Assembly: GCA_044432975.1 (NCBI GenBank)
Contig: JAWXUC010000015.1
Coordinates: forward strand, 1-24,547
Length of the DNA: 24,547 bases
DNA from: JAWXUC01 sp044432975
Lineage (GTDB): Bacteria > Pseudomonadota > Alphaproteobacteria > RF32 > CAG-239
Direction: 5' to 3'
Shown piece after piece: positions 15,645 through 22,649 of this stretch. The notes under the pieces were generated by a model. That model saw only the letters and a list, made by a program, of their open reading frames with translations, had not been told where the DNA came from and did no database searches. Numbering within the stretch: position 1 is the first letter of the stretch; every line of letters starts with the position of its first letter. The position numbers and the translations under genes were made by a program.

Positions 15645-16088
15645 ATGGACGATTGGGAGACCCTTATAAAAGACATACAACCACTTAAAGAAAAAAAAGC
15701 GGCTGTTTTCTCTACAAAGAAAATCAAACTAAGAGAAAAAACACAAGAAGAGTTTATTAGCACAACTCCACCAAATGGAGTTGATGGTTCTACTATGAAA
15801 AAATTTAACAGAGAAAAATTTAATATAGAAGCAACTCTTGATCTTCATGGCTTTAATCATGACCAAGCATTTAACGAAGTTATAAATTTTATAAAAAAAG
15901 CATACCTCAAACAAAATAGGTGTATTTTAATAATAACAGGTAAAGGCGAAGTTTTAAGAAAAGAATTGCCAAGATGGTTAGAAAATCAAGAAATAAAAAA
16001 CTTAATCTTAAGCGTTAAACAACCGTCGCAATCTTTAGGCGGGAGTGGCGCTTTTATGTTGTTAATTAAAAGAATAAGAAATACATAA
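15645..16088 (+). CDS. Smr-domain protein
   Basis: A 147-residue protein whose C-terminal half (about 62-147) is a Smr domain: LDLHGFNHDQA (the L-D-L-H-G signature), then CILIITGKGE (the G-K-G loop), then a G-S-G-A-F strand near the end. Smr domains are related to the MutS2 C-terminus and often have endonuclease activity on nucleic acid. The first 60 residues are Lys-rich and probably unstructured. The start lies one base after the preceding stop (taaaATG), with no clear Shine-Dalgarno, so it is probably translationally coupled. The 3' end overlaps the opposite-strand membrane protein gene by 23 bases. Confidence 0.85.
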   Translation: MDDWETLIKDIQPLKEKKAAVFSTKKIKLREKTQEEFISTTPPNGVDGSTMKKFNREKFNIEATLDLHGFNHDQAFNEVINFIKKAYLKQNRCILIITGKGEVLRKELPRWLENQEIKNLILSVKQPSQSLGGSGAFMLLIKRIRNT

Positions 16089-16383
16089 AAGAAATTGCTA
16101 AAACACTTGCAAGAACAAACTTAAAAACACCTCCGAGTATAGCCAAAAAAGTATCTGACCAATCAATAGAAAAGCCACCATATTTATAATGTTTTTTTAC
16201 AAAAACGTTATACAAAGAACTTAAAATAAGCACAAGCAAATAAATTTGAGTTTTTTTATATTCTACAATAATGTCTTCAAGTTCTAAACTTCTATACAAA
16301 TAAAAACCATAACAAATTCCTAACAAGACAAAAGGATTAAAAATAATTTTACTTGAAAATAGAGCTCGCAAACCTTTTATCAT
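16066..16383 (-). CDS. Small hydrophobic membrane protein of unknown function
   Basis: A 105-residue protein with three likely membrane segments, at about 13-32 (IFNPFVLLGICYGFYLY), 47-62 (IYLLVLILSSLYNVF) and 78-104 (a long hydrophobic stretch ending ISFMYFLFF). Charged residues lie between the first two (LELEDIIVEYKK) and in a basic loop (KKHYKYGG). I do not recognise the family. Its start overlaps the stop of the upstream small gene as TAATG, so the two are probably cotranslated. It converges on the Smr gene with a 23-base overlap. Confidence 0.6.
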   Translation of the reverse strand: MIKGLRALFSSKIIFNPFVLLGICYGFYLYRSLELEDIIVEYKKTQIYLLVLILSSLYNVFVKKHYKYGGFSIDWSDTFLAILGGVFKFVLASVLAISFMYFLFF

Positions 16384-16577
16384 TACAACTTCCAGCCTTT
16401 TTTTGCAGAAACAATTTCAAAGCGAGCAGAAGAAGAGCCTGTTGGCCACACATAACGACTTCCTGTAGGTCTTAAAGTTGAGCCATTGTTAACAATACAG
16501 GTAGCGATAGCACTTAAACCTCTTCTTTTTATTTTAATAGAATCGCTTTTTGTTGATATTAAGTTTAATTCTTTCAT
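16383..16577 (-). CDS. Small basic protein of unknown function (64 aa)
   Basis: I prefer the ATG at 16577 over a GTG four codons upstream, because a strong GGAGG lies 5 bases before this ATG. The protein is basic (pattern KIKRRGLSAIATCIVNNG, then a polar SRYVWPTGSSS segment) with no signal peptide or membrane helix. It matches no family I know. Its stop overlaps the start of the membrane-protein gene by one base, indicating a two-gene unit divergent from pal. Confidence 0.55.
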   Translation of the reverse strand: MKELNLISTKSDSIKIKRRGLSAIATCIVNNGSTLRPTGSRYVWPTGSSSARFEIVSAKKGWKL

Positions 16578-16749
16578 AAAGGCCTCCACTAATCTTCATA
16601 TATTAGATAGATAATACAATCTTTTTATTAAGAAAACATTAAAACTTTTAACACATTTTAAATTTATAAAAAAACTTATTGAAAAATTAACTTTTATTGA
16701 TTAAATTCAATTGTGTTAATTAAACAAACCATATATGGAGAAAATAATA

Positions 16750-17205
16750 ATGAAAAAACTAATTAGTTTATTTTGTGCAATCGTAGTTTTATCTGGTTGT
16801 TCTAGCACTGGTACTGGTGGTGGACTTTTCGGAGGAAGCGACTGTGCTTCTAAAGAAGCTCGTAACTTTATGAAAAATGCTGAAGACAGAGTATTCTTCT
16901 CTTATGACAGCTCTTCTTTAACTGGTAACGCAAAAGAAGTTTTAGACACTCAAGTTGAATGGTTAGCTAAACACGAAAAAGTTAGCGTTGTTGTTCAAGG
17001 TTATTGCGATGAAAGAGGTACTCGTGAATACAACTTAGCTCTTGGTGAAAGACGTGCAAATGCTGTTAAAAAATATTTAATTTCTGAAGGCGTTAAAGCA
17101 GACAGAGTTACTACTATTTCTTACGGTAAAGAAAGACCAGCTGTTCTTGGAAACAACGAAGCAGCTTGGGCTCAAAATCGTCGTGCTATAACTGTTGTAA
17201 AATAA
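16750..17205 (+). CDS. pal: Peptidoglycan-associated lipoprotein Pal
   Basis: A 151-residue outer-membrane lipoprotein that binds peptidoglycan and belongs to the Tol-Pal system, which draws the outer membrane in at division. The start is placed at ATG 16750, not at the in-frame ATG at 16735, because GGAG lies 9 bases before 16750 and overlaps the earlier ATG, and because the signal peptide then begins properly (MKKLISLF). The lipobox is LSGC, Cys17. The OmpA-like peptidoglycan-binding domain spans about 48-150, with the diaminopimelate-binding motif GYCDERGTREYNLALGERRA (84-103) and NRR (143-145). It is followed by a terminator and then cpoB; tolQRAB are not in the window. Confidence 0.96.
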   Translation: MKKLISLFCAIVVLSGCSSTGTGGGLFGGSDCASKEARNFMKNAEDRVFFSYDSSSLTGNAKEVLDTQVEWLAKHEKVSVVVQGYCDERGTREYNLALGERRANAVKKYLISEGVKADRVTTISYGKERPAVLGNNEAAWAQNRRAITVVK

Positions 17206-17230
17206 TTTTATAAGTTATACACAAAGAGAA

Positions 17231-17262
17231 AAACGCATTCTTGTATTGAATGCGTTTTTTTT
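17231..17262 (+). terminator. pal intrinsic terminator
   Basis: AAACGCATTC and GAATGCGTTT form a 10-bp stem with a 7-base loop, followed by a T run. It separates pal from cpoB, so cpoB either relies on read-through or has its own promoter. Confidence 0.8.
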
Positions 17263-17290
17263 ATAACATCCTTTTCAAGGAGATTATTTT

Positions 17291-18094
17291 ATGAAAAAAG
17301 TTTTATTTATTATTGCAATGCTTGCCACAACACCAGCTTTAGCTCTTAATGTAGAAAAAAGTATAAAAGAGATAAAAGAAGATTTAAGTGTTTTACAAAG
17401 ACAAATGTATCAAGGAAACAGTAAAAACGAAGCTATAAATGATGGCACTCTTGAAGAAGATTTTAGAAAACTTGTTGGCAAGGTTGATACATTAGAGCAT
17501 AAAATAGACAACCTAAATTCTAAAATTGATATGATAAACAAAGATATTGACATTAGAATCAGTCTTATTGAAAACAAGCCAATTAAACAAGCTGCTGCTC
17601 CTGTTGCTCATAAAAAAGAAAAATTTGTAGCTAAAGTTGCCGATAAAGCTCCAAAAACAATAACTGGCGACGATATAAACAGCAATGAATTAAAACCTAT
17701 TGTTTCTTCTGATGTTAAAGTAATATACAAAGAAGGAATGGATGCTATAAATGCAAAATCCTACGATCTTGCAGAACAAAAATTTAATTATATTCTAACA
17801 AACTTTAGCAAAGACAAGCTTGCAGGAAATGCACAATATTGGATTGGTGAAGTTTATTATGCAAAAAAAGACTATAAAAATTCTGCGCTAGCATTTGCTA
17901 AAGGATATCAAAACTATAAAAACGGAAACAAAAGTGCAGATAGCCTTCTTAAGCTTGGCATGAGCATGAAAGAACTAAGCAAAAAAGAAGAAGCTTGCGC
18001 TGCTTTTACATCTATGAAAACAGAGTTCCCTAAAGCAGAAAAAAGAGTTTTAGATAAAGCAAGTTCAGAGGCAAAAAATCTTGAGTGCAAATAA
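17291..18094 (+). CDS. cpoB: Cell-division coordinator CpoB (YbgF)
   Basis: A 267-residue periplasmic protein that in known systems links Tol-Pal activity to peptidoglycan synthesis at division. Residues 1-18 are a signal peptide (..ATTPALA). Residues about 20-95 form a coiled coil with heptad-like Leu/Ile (LVGKVDTLEHKIDNLNSKID), which trimerises in E. coli YbgF. A linker of about 95-145 precedes a C-terminal set of TPR-like repeats (about 150-262), with YKEGMDAINAKSYDLAEQKF and AQYWIGEVYYAKKDY. AAGGAG lies before the ATG. The 3' end overlaps tilS by 14 bases. Confidence 0.9.
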   Translation: MKKVLFIIAMLATTPALALNVEKSIKEIKEDLSVLQRQMYQGNSKNEAINDGTLEEDFRKLVGKVDTLEHKIDNLNSKIDMINKDIDIRISLIENKPIKQAAAPVAHKKEKFVAKVADKAPKTITGDDINSNELKPIVSSDVKVIYKEGMDAINAKSYDLAEQKFNYILTNFSKDKLAGNAQYWIGEVYYAKKDYKNSALAFAKGYQNYKNGNKSADSLLKLGMSMKELSKKEEACAAFTSMKTEFPKAEKRVLDKASSEAKNLECK

Positions 18095-18995
18095 AAAAAT
18101 TGCAGTTGGAGTTTCTGGTGGTGCAGACAGTTTAGCGCTTGCATTAATGCTAAAAGAAAAAGGCCTCAACATTATTGCCTTAACCGTTAATCACGGGCTA
18201 AGAAAAGAAGCTAAAAAAGAGGCTTTATATGTTAAAAAAACAATGAAAGACAACGACATTGAACACCACACTCTAGAATGGAAAGGCGCAAAACCCAAAA
18301 CTGCAATAGAAGAAAAAGCCAGAGAAGCTAGATATAATTTAATGATTAATTGGTGTAAAAAAAACAACATTAACGACTTATATTTGGCGCATCACAAAAA
18401 CGATCAAGCAGAGACTTTTTTAATGAGATTAATTAGAGGAAGCGGAATTGACGGACTTGCCTCAATGCAAGAAGAAACTCAAAGAGATGACATTAATATT
18501 ATTAGACCATTACTTAATACTTCTAAAGAAGAGCTAGAAGCATATCTAAAAAAGAAAAAGATTAAATGGGTTAAAGATAAAATGAATTTTGATGACACAT
18601 ATCTTCGTTCAAAATTAAGAAAGCTATTACCAAAGCTTGAAAAAAGTATTGGATTAACCACAGACAGAATAATTTTATGCGCAAACAACATGGCTAGAGC
18701 TAAAGATTATTTCAACAAAGAAGTTGATGGGTTTTTCAACAATAACGTAAAATTTGAAGAAGAACACCTTATTATCAATAAAGCAGCTTTTTTAGACCTA
18801 CACCCCGAAATGGGATTAAGGGTTTTGGTTAAGGCTTTAAGTGAAGTTAACGGGAAAATTTATAAACCAAGATTAGTATCTCTTGAAAGTGTATACAACA
18901 AAATCATTAATGAAAAAAAGTTTAATAGATACAGCCTATCTCATTGTATTATTGAATTCAGGAAGCAAGGAATATTAATTAAAAAAGAGAGATAA
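18081..18995 (+). CDS. tilS: tRNA(Ile)-lysidine synthase
   Basis: A 304-residue enzyme that converts C34 of tRNA-Ile(CAU) to lysidine with ATP and lysine, so the tRNA reads AUA. The PP-loop motif VSGGADSL (10-17) is intact, followed by the family segments TVNHGLR, LAHHKNDQAETFLMRL (105-120) and RGSGIDGLASM. A C-terminal domain follows but is shorter than in E. coli TilS (about 430 residues), as is common in Alphaproteobacteria. The start is a TTG at 18081 lying inside cpoB; no in-frame ATG gives the conserved N-terminus, and AGAGG lies about 12 bases upstream. Gene order pal-cpoB-tilS is typical of the class; ftsH, often next, is absent. Confidence 0.92.
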   Translation: MSANKKIAVGVSGGADSLALALMLKEKGLNIIALTVNHGLRKEAKKEALYVKKTMKDNDIEHHTLEWKGAKPKTAIEEKAREARYNLMINWCKKNNINDLYLAHHKNDQAETFLMRLIRGSGIDGLASMQEETQRDDINIIRPLLNTSKEELEAYLKKKKIKWVKDKMNFDDTYLRSKLRKLLPKLEKSIGLTTDRIILCANNMARAKDYFNKEVDGFFNNNVKFEEEHLIINKAAFLDLHPEMGLRVLVKALSEVNGKIYKPRLVSLESVYNKIINEKKFNRYSLSHCIIEFRKQGILIKKER

Positions 18996-19034
18996 CTTTG
19001 AGCAACCTTGCCCTTAAAAGTTGAAGACGCCTCA

Positions 19035-19055
19035 GCCCATAAATTCTTTATGGGC
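19035..19055 (+). terminator. Hairpin after tilS
   Basis: GCCCATAAA and TTTATGGGC form a perfect 9-bp stem with a 3-base loop, about 40 bases after the tilS stop. No T run follows directly, so it is a weak intrinsic terminator or an RNA-stabilising hairpin. Confidence 0.5.
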
Positions 19056-19135
19056 GGTATAACAATTTTTATTTAGAAAACAAAGATTCTTCTTAATAAC
19101 ATAAAAAAAAGTTTTTATTTTTAGATTCATTAGTA

Positions 19136-19141
19136 TATAAT
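19136..19141 (+). promoter_or_regulatory. Candidate -10 of the dnaN promoter
   Basis: TATAAT lies 22 bases before the dnaN ATG, which would give a leader of about 16 nt. The -35 region is only T-rich, so the promoter is tentative. Confidence 0.4.
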
Positions 19142-19163
19142 GCAAATCAAGGAGAATTTTATT

Positions 19164-20282
19164 ATGAAAATTGTTATTGAAAGAGCAAATTTATTAAAAA
19201 CACTTAGCCACGTACAATCTATTGTTGAAAGAAGAAATACTATTCCTGTACTTTCTAACGTTAAGATTGAAGCTCTTGGTGATGGAATTAGCTTTAAAGC
19301 TACTGATATGGATACAGAAATCACAGAAATTACTGATGCTAAAACAATTGAAAAAGGTGCTGTTACAGCTCCTGCTCACATGCTTTATGACATTGTTAGA
19401 AAATTATCTGATGGTTCTCAAATTGAGTTAACTTATCCTGATGAAAAAAATGGATTATCAATTTCTACAGGACGCTCAAAGTTCTCTTTGGCAACTATTC
19501 CTGCTGAAGATTTTCCTGTTATTGCTTCAGACCAACTTCCAATTAAATTTGTTATGGAAAAAGAAAGCTTGAAAGCTTTAATTGATAAAACAAAATTTGC
19601 AGTTTCTACAGAAGAAACAAGATATTATCTTAACGGTATTTATTTTCATGCAAAAAAAGATGGTGAAACAAAAATCTTGCGTGCAGTAGCAACTGATGGA
19701 CACAGACTTGCTTGTGTTGAAGCTGAGCTTCCTCAAGGTGCTGAAGACCTTAAAGGTGTTATTATCCCTAGAAAAACAGTTAATGAAATTAGAAAACTTT
19801 TAGATGACACAGATGCAGGAAACATCAACATTTCTTTATCTGACAATAAAATTGAATTTGTATTAAATGACATTACATTAACTTCTAAATTAATTGATGG
19901 AACATATCCTGATTATGAAAGAGTTATTCCTACTGCAAACAACAAAATTTTAACAATGAGTGTTAAAGAACTCTCTTCTGGTGTTGATAGGGTTTCTGTT
20001 GTGGCAGAAAGAACTCGCGCTATTAAAATGACTACTGCAGAAAACAAAGTTACTGTTTTAACCTCTAGCCCAGATTTAGGCTTTGCTTCTGAAGAGTTGT
20101 CTGCTCAATATTCTGCAGAATCTATTGAAGTTGGATACAACTTTAGATATCTTTTAGACATCTTAAATGAAATTAAAGGTGAAACTATCAAAATAACTTT
20201 CTCTGATGGCTCTTCTCCTTCTATTTTATCTGATCCTGAAGATACATCTTCTTTATATGTTTTAATGCCAATGAGAGTCTAA
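19164..20282 (+). CDS. dnaN: DNA polymerase III beta subunit (sliding clamp)
   Basis: A 372-residue clamp, the usual length. It encircles DNA as a dimer and tethers the replicative polymerase and repair proteins. The start at 19164 (MKIVIERANLLKTL) is chosen over an in-frame ATG at 19140 because AAGGAG lies just before it and the clamp N-terminus aligns. Family features: VERRNTIPVLSNVKIEA near 23-39, a FxAxDxDxEI-like strand, YYLNGIYFHA near 155, ATDGHRLA near 178, PRKTVNEIRKLL near 203 and the C-terminal hydrophobic pocket with YVLMPMR(V). recF follows after a 161-base gap, but dnaA is not upstream, so this is not a classical origin block. Confidence 0.97.
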   Translation: MKIVIERANLLKTLSHVQSIVERRNTIPVLSNVKIEALGDGISFKATDMDTEITEITDAKTIEKGAVTAPAHMLYDIVRKLSDGSQIELTYPDEKNGLSISTGRSKFSLATIPAEDFPVIASDQLPIKFVMEKESLKALIDKTKFAVSTEETRYYLNGIYFHAKKDGETKILRAVATDGHRLACVEAELPQGAEDLKGVIIPRKTVNEIRKLLDDTDAGNINISLSDNKIEFVLNDITLTSKLIDGTYPDYERVIPTANNKILTMSVKELSSGVDRVSVVAERTRAIKMTTAENKVTVLTSSPDLGFASEELSAQYSAESIEVGYNFRYLLDILNEIKGETIKITFSDGSSPSILSDPEDTSSLYVLMPMRV

Positions 20283-20283
20283 A

Positions 20284-20418
20284 ATGTTCCCAAACAATAT
20301 AGAAAACATTTTATTACTCGCCTTTTGCTTTTTGCTCTTTGACTTTTTTTGTTTATGTAGCCCACTACACCGCACAAAAAAACTCAAATTCAAAAAACAA
20401 AATTCTTCGTTAAAATAA
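20284..20418 (+). CDS. Possible small membrane peptide (44 aa) between dnaN and recF
   Basis: ATG 20284 lies one base after the dnaN stop and the frame ends with TAA at 20416-20418. It encodes a short polar start (MFPNNIEN), one strongly hydrophobic segment (ILLLAFCFLLFDFFCLC) and a basic tail (HRTKKLKFKK). Position suggests translational coupling to dnaN. The composition could simply reflect AT-rich spacer, so it is only a candidate. Confidence 0.3.
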   Translation: MFPNNIENILLLAFCFLLFDFFCLCSPLHRTKKLKFKKQNSSLK

Positions 20419-20443
20419 TTCTATATCATTTGGAAACATTTTT

Positions 20444-21625
20444 ATGAACAACACCTCTCTTAACACATTATATCATTCTTTATCAAAGTCAGGCGTTAAA
20501 AGCCTGACTTTATCTAACTTTAGAAATTATCAATTCTTAAAGTTAGAGCCAAAGTTTGGACCTATAATTATTTATGGGCAAAATGGTAGTGGAAAGACTA
20601 ATATTTTAGAGGCACTGTCTCTTCTGTCTCCTGGAAGAGGTTTGCGCTCTTCTAAACTATCAGAAATTCAAAGAATTGGTCCTGCGCTTGTTCAAGGGTT
20701 TGATGACACTGCATTTTCTTGGGGCATTAATGCAAACATCTTCAAAAATGAAGATGAATACAACATTGGCACAGGTATTGAAAAAGGCGCTGTTTATGAT
20801 AAAAGAATCATAAAATTAAATGGAGAAAAAATATCTTCTCAGGCAGAACTGGGGAAATATATTTCAGCCTTATGGCTAACCCCTCAAATGGATAGAATTT
20901 TTAATAAAGGCTCATCTCAAAGACGCTCTTTTCTTGACAGGCTCGTTTATGCGTTTGACATCGAGCATGCAAAAAGAACCGCTCAATTTGAACACCTATA
21001 TAAAGAATGGGTTGAGTTATTAAAAAGAGGAATAAAAGACAACAATTGGTTGTTTGCTATTGAAGAAAAAATGGCTTGTTTAGGAGTTGCAATTGCAGCT
21101 GCTAGAGTTGAGCATGTTAATAAATTAAACTCTTGGATAGAAGAAGAGCCTGAAAGCGTTTTTCCTAGCGTTGATATAAAACTAGTAGGCATAATAGAAG
21201 AAATGTTAGCAACAAAAAAAGCTTTAGAAGTTGAAGATTGTTATAAAATTTTATTATACAACAACAGAAGTCGTGCTATTGAAAGCTCTATTGATGGAAT
21301 CGGAAAAACAGACATGAAGGTTACATACAAAAAGAAACACATGCCTGCAGAACTTTGTTCCACAGGAGAACAAAAATCTTTATTAATAACTATAATTTTA
21401 GCTCAAACCAAAGCTCAAAGTCTGAATCAGGGGTTTGCCCCTATTCTACTTTTAGATGAAGTTTGTGCCCACCTTGATGAAGAAAAAAAAGAAGCACTAC
21501 TCGATAAAATATTAGAATTGAAAATTCAAGCTTTTATAACAGCAACAGACAAAGAAATGTTTTCTTCATTAGCCAGCAAAGCACAATTTATTGAAGTGAA
21601 GAATAATGCTGTACAAATATTTTAA
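20444..21625 (+). CDS. recF: DNA replication and repair protein RecF
   Basis: A 393-residue SMC-like ATPase that helps load RecA at gaps with RecO and RecR. Walker A is GQNGSGKT (45-52), the ABC signature is STGEQKSL in the C-terminal third, and Walker B is ILLLDEVCAHLD. Typical RecF begins near L-x-L-x-N-F-R-N-Y, here at residue 21, so this version has about 18 extra N-terminal residues; no alternative start codon fits in between. It lies downstream of dnaN, a common pairing. Its TAA stop is the first base triplet of the MITE-like element. Confidence 0.95.
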   Translation: MNNTSLNTLYHSLSKSGVKSLTLSNFRNYQFLKLEPKFGPIIIYGQNGSGKTNILEALSLLSPGRGLRSSKLSEIQRIGPALVQGFDDTAFSWGINANIFKNEDEYNIGTGIEKGAVYDKRIIKLNGEKISSQAELGKYISALWLTPQMDRIFNKGSSQRRSFLDRLVYAFDIEHAKRTAQFEHLYKEWVELLKRGIKDNNWLFAIEEKMACLGVAIAAARVEHVNKLNSWIEEEPESVFPSVDIKLVGIIEEMLATKKALEVEDCYKILLYNNRSRAIESSIDGIGKTDMKVTYKKKHMPAELCSTGEQKSLLITIILAQTKAQSLNQGFAPILLLDEVCAHLDEEKKEALLDKILELKIQAFITATDKEMFSSLASKAQFIEVKNNAVQIF

Positions 21626-21796
21626 CGCGAGATTCGTATAAGAGCAAAAGTTATTTATATATCACACTTTTAGATGTAGGGACAATGCTCTGCCTTGTCC
21701 GGACAGAGCAGAGCCCTGTCCCTACAAAAGGCGTCGTTTTTAGCGACAAGGCATTGTTATTTATTGTGTTTTTGCATTAATACGAATCTCGCGTTA
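21623..21796. mobile_element. 174-bp MITE-like element with 17-bp terminal inverted repeats
   Basis: TAACGCGAGATTCGTAT (21623-21639) is repeated as its exact reverse complement at 21780-21796. Imperfect similarity continues inward (GCAAAAG-like). The outer TA on both sides fits a TA target duplication as made by IS630/Tc1-type transposases. There is no coding sequence. The interior holds another palindrome (21676-21725). The left TA is part of the recF stop codon. No full-length parent element is in the window. Confidence 0.65.
21676..21725. repeat. 50-bp palindrome with GTAGGG/CCCTAC ends, inside the MITE
   Basis: Two 25-base arms meet with almost no loop. The ends match the longer copies at 824-894 and 7446-7517, while the inner sequence (GCTCTGCC and GAGCAGAGC) is different. 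It may be a repeat nested in, or forming the core of, the MITE-like element. Confidence 0.55.
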
Positions 21797-21897
21797 TTTT
21801 AATATTATTTCTAATACAAAATAAAAGATTGCGACTTTTTGGATTTGCACAACGCCCTTAGAGCATTTCACAGTTAAAATATTGCAAATTAATTGTC

Positions 21898-21916
21898 GGG
21901 AGAACACAGTTCTCCC
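21898..21916 (-). terminator. Hairpin after lexA
   Basis: GGGAGAAC and GTTCTCCC form a perfect 8-bp stem with a 3-base loop, 14 bases after the lexA stop. No T run follows on the minus strand. It may end lexA transcription or be another short dispersed palindrome. Confidence 0.4.
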
Positions 21917-21930
21917 TTACATTTTTCAGA

Positions 21931-22587
21931 TTAATGATAATTTCTTAAAAGACCTGCTAAAATTCCTTGGACTTTAACCCTATCAACACTAACTGTTCTT
22001 GTTTGATATGCTTTATTTTTAGGTACTAATAAAACTTTTTGTTCACGTTGTTGATATTCTTTTAATGTAGCTTCTGTATCATCTAGCAATGCAACAACAA
22101 TATCACCATTTCTGGCAATTGGAGTGTTTTTAATAATAACAGTATCACCGTCTAAAATGCCTGCATCTATCATAGAATCTCCTTCTACGGTCAACGCATA
22201 ATAAACGCCCCTACCCACCATCTCAAACGGAACAGCAACACGTTCAACTTCATTTGCAATTGCTTCTATTGGTGTGCCTGCAGCAATTTTTCCGTATAAA
22301 GGAATTTCAACAGAGCTTGAAGCCAAAGCCTCTTCACGTTTTTTTTCTTCTGCAATAATACTACTAGGTTTTAATTTTGGCATTTTAATAACTTCTAATG
22401 CTCTGGCTTTGTGAGCCATCTTTCTGATAAAGCCTCTTTCTTCTAGCGCCTCAATAAGAGCATGAATACCTGATTTTGACTTTAAGCCAATTGCGTCTTT
22501 CATTTCATCAAAAGATGGAGATGTGCCATTTTCTTTAATTTTGTTATTGATAAAACATAAAAGTTTATATTGCTTTGGTGTTAACAT
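21931..22587 (-). CDS. lexA: SOS repressor LexA
   Basis: A 218-residue LexA. The N-terminal winged helix (about 1-65) starts MLTPKQYKLL and contains the recognition region SPSFDEMKDAIGLKSKSGIH. A linker of about 70-95 leads to the S24-type self-cleavage domain: the cleavage site A103-G104 (IAAGTP), nucleophile S138 in GDSM, and general base K176 in TEATLKEY. When RecA forms on single-stranded DNA, LexA cuts itself and releases the SOS genes. The start at 22587 has AAGGA 8 bases upstream, within a hairpin. An SOS-like box overlaps the -10 of its own promoter, predicting autoregulation. recF is next door but convergent. Confidence 0.96.
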   Translation of the reverse strand: MLTPKQYKLLCFINNKIKENGTSPSFDEMKDAIGLKSKSGIHALIEALEERGFIRKMAHKARALEVIKMPKLKPSSIIAEEKKREEALASSSVEIPLYGKIAAGTPIEAIANEVERVAVPFEMVGRGVYYALTVEGDSMIDAGILDGDTVIIKNTPIARNGDIVVALLDDTEATLKEYQQREQKVLLVPKNKAYQTRTVSVDRVKVQGILAGLLRNYH

Positions 22588-22592
22588 AAAAA

Positions 22593-22623
22593 AATATCCT
22601 TAAATTATTTAATTAAGGATATT
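22593..22623 (-). promoter_or_regulatory. 11-bp-arm dyad covering the lexA ribosome binding site
   Basis: AATATCCTTAA (22593-22603) and TTAAGGATATT (22613-22623) are exact reverse complements around a 9-base AT loop. The arm nearer lexA includes its Shine-Dalgarno (AAGGA on the minus strand), and the other arm overlaps the -10. It could be a DNA operator or, if transcripts start far enough upstream, a hairpin hiding the ribosome binding site. Confidence 0.5.
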
Positions 22624-22649
22624 CTAGTTTTGTTCTTTTTAAAAGTCAA
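22621..22649 (-). promoter_or_regulatory. lexA promoter with SOS box
   Basis: On the minus strand, TTGACT (22649-22644) and TAGAAT (22626-22621) are separated by an ideal 17 bases. Overlapping the -10 is ATTC-N7-GTTC on the plus strand (22621-22635), one mismatch from the alphaproteobacterial SOS box GTTC-N7-GTTC. The -35 overlaps the pssA stop codon. Confidence 0.75.

Noticed and set aside
16735..16749. Upstream start for pal
   Set aside because: That ATG overlaps the Shine-Dalgarno of the start at 16750 and would put charged residues before the lipoprotein signal.
17215..17223. DnaA box TTATACACA as part of a replication origin
   Set aside because: Only one box is seen, with no cluster or AT-rich unwinding element, and it lies in the pal 3' region.
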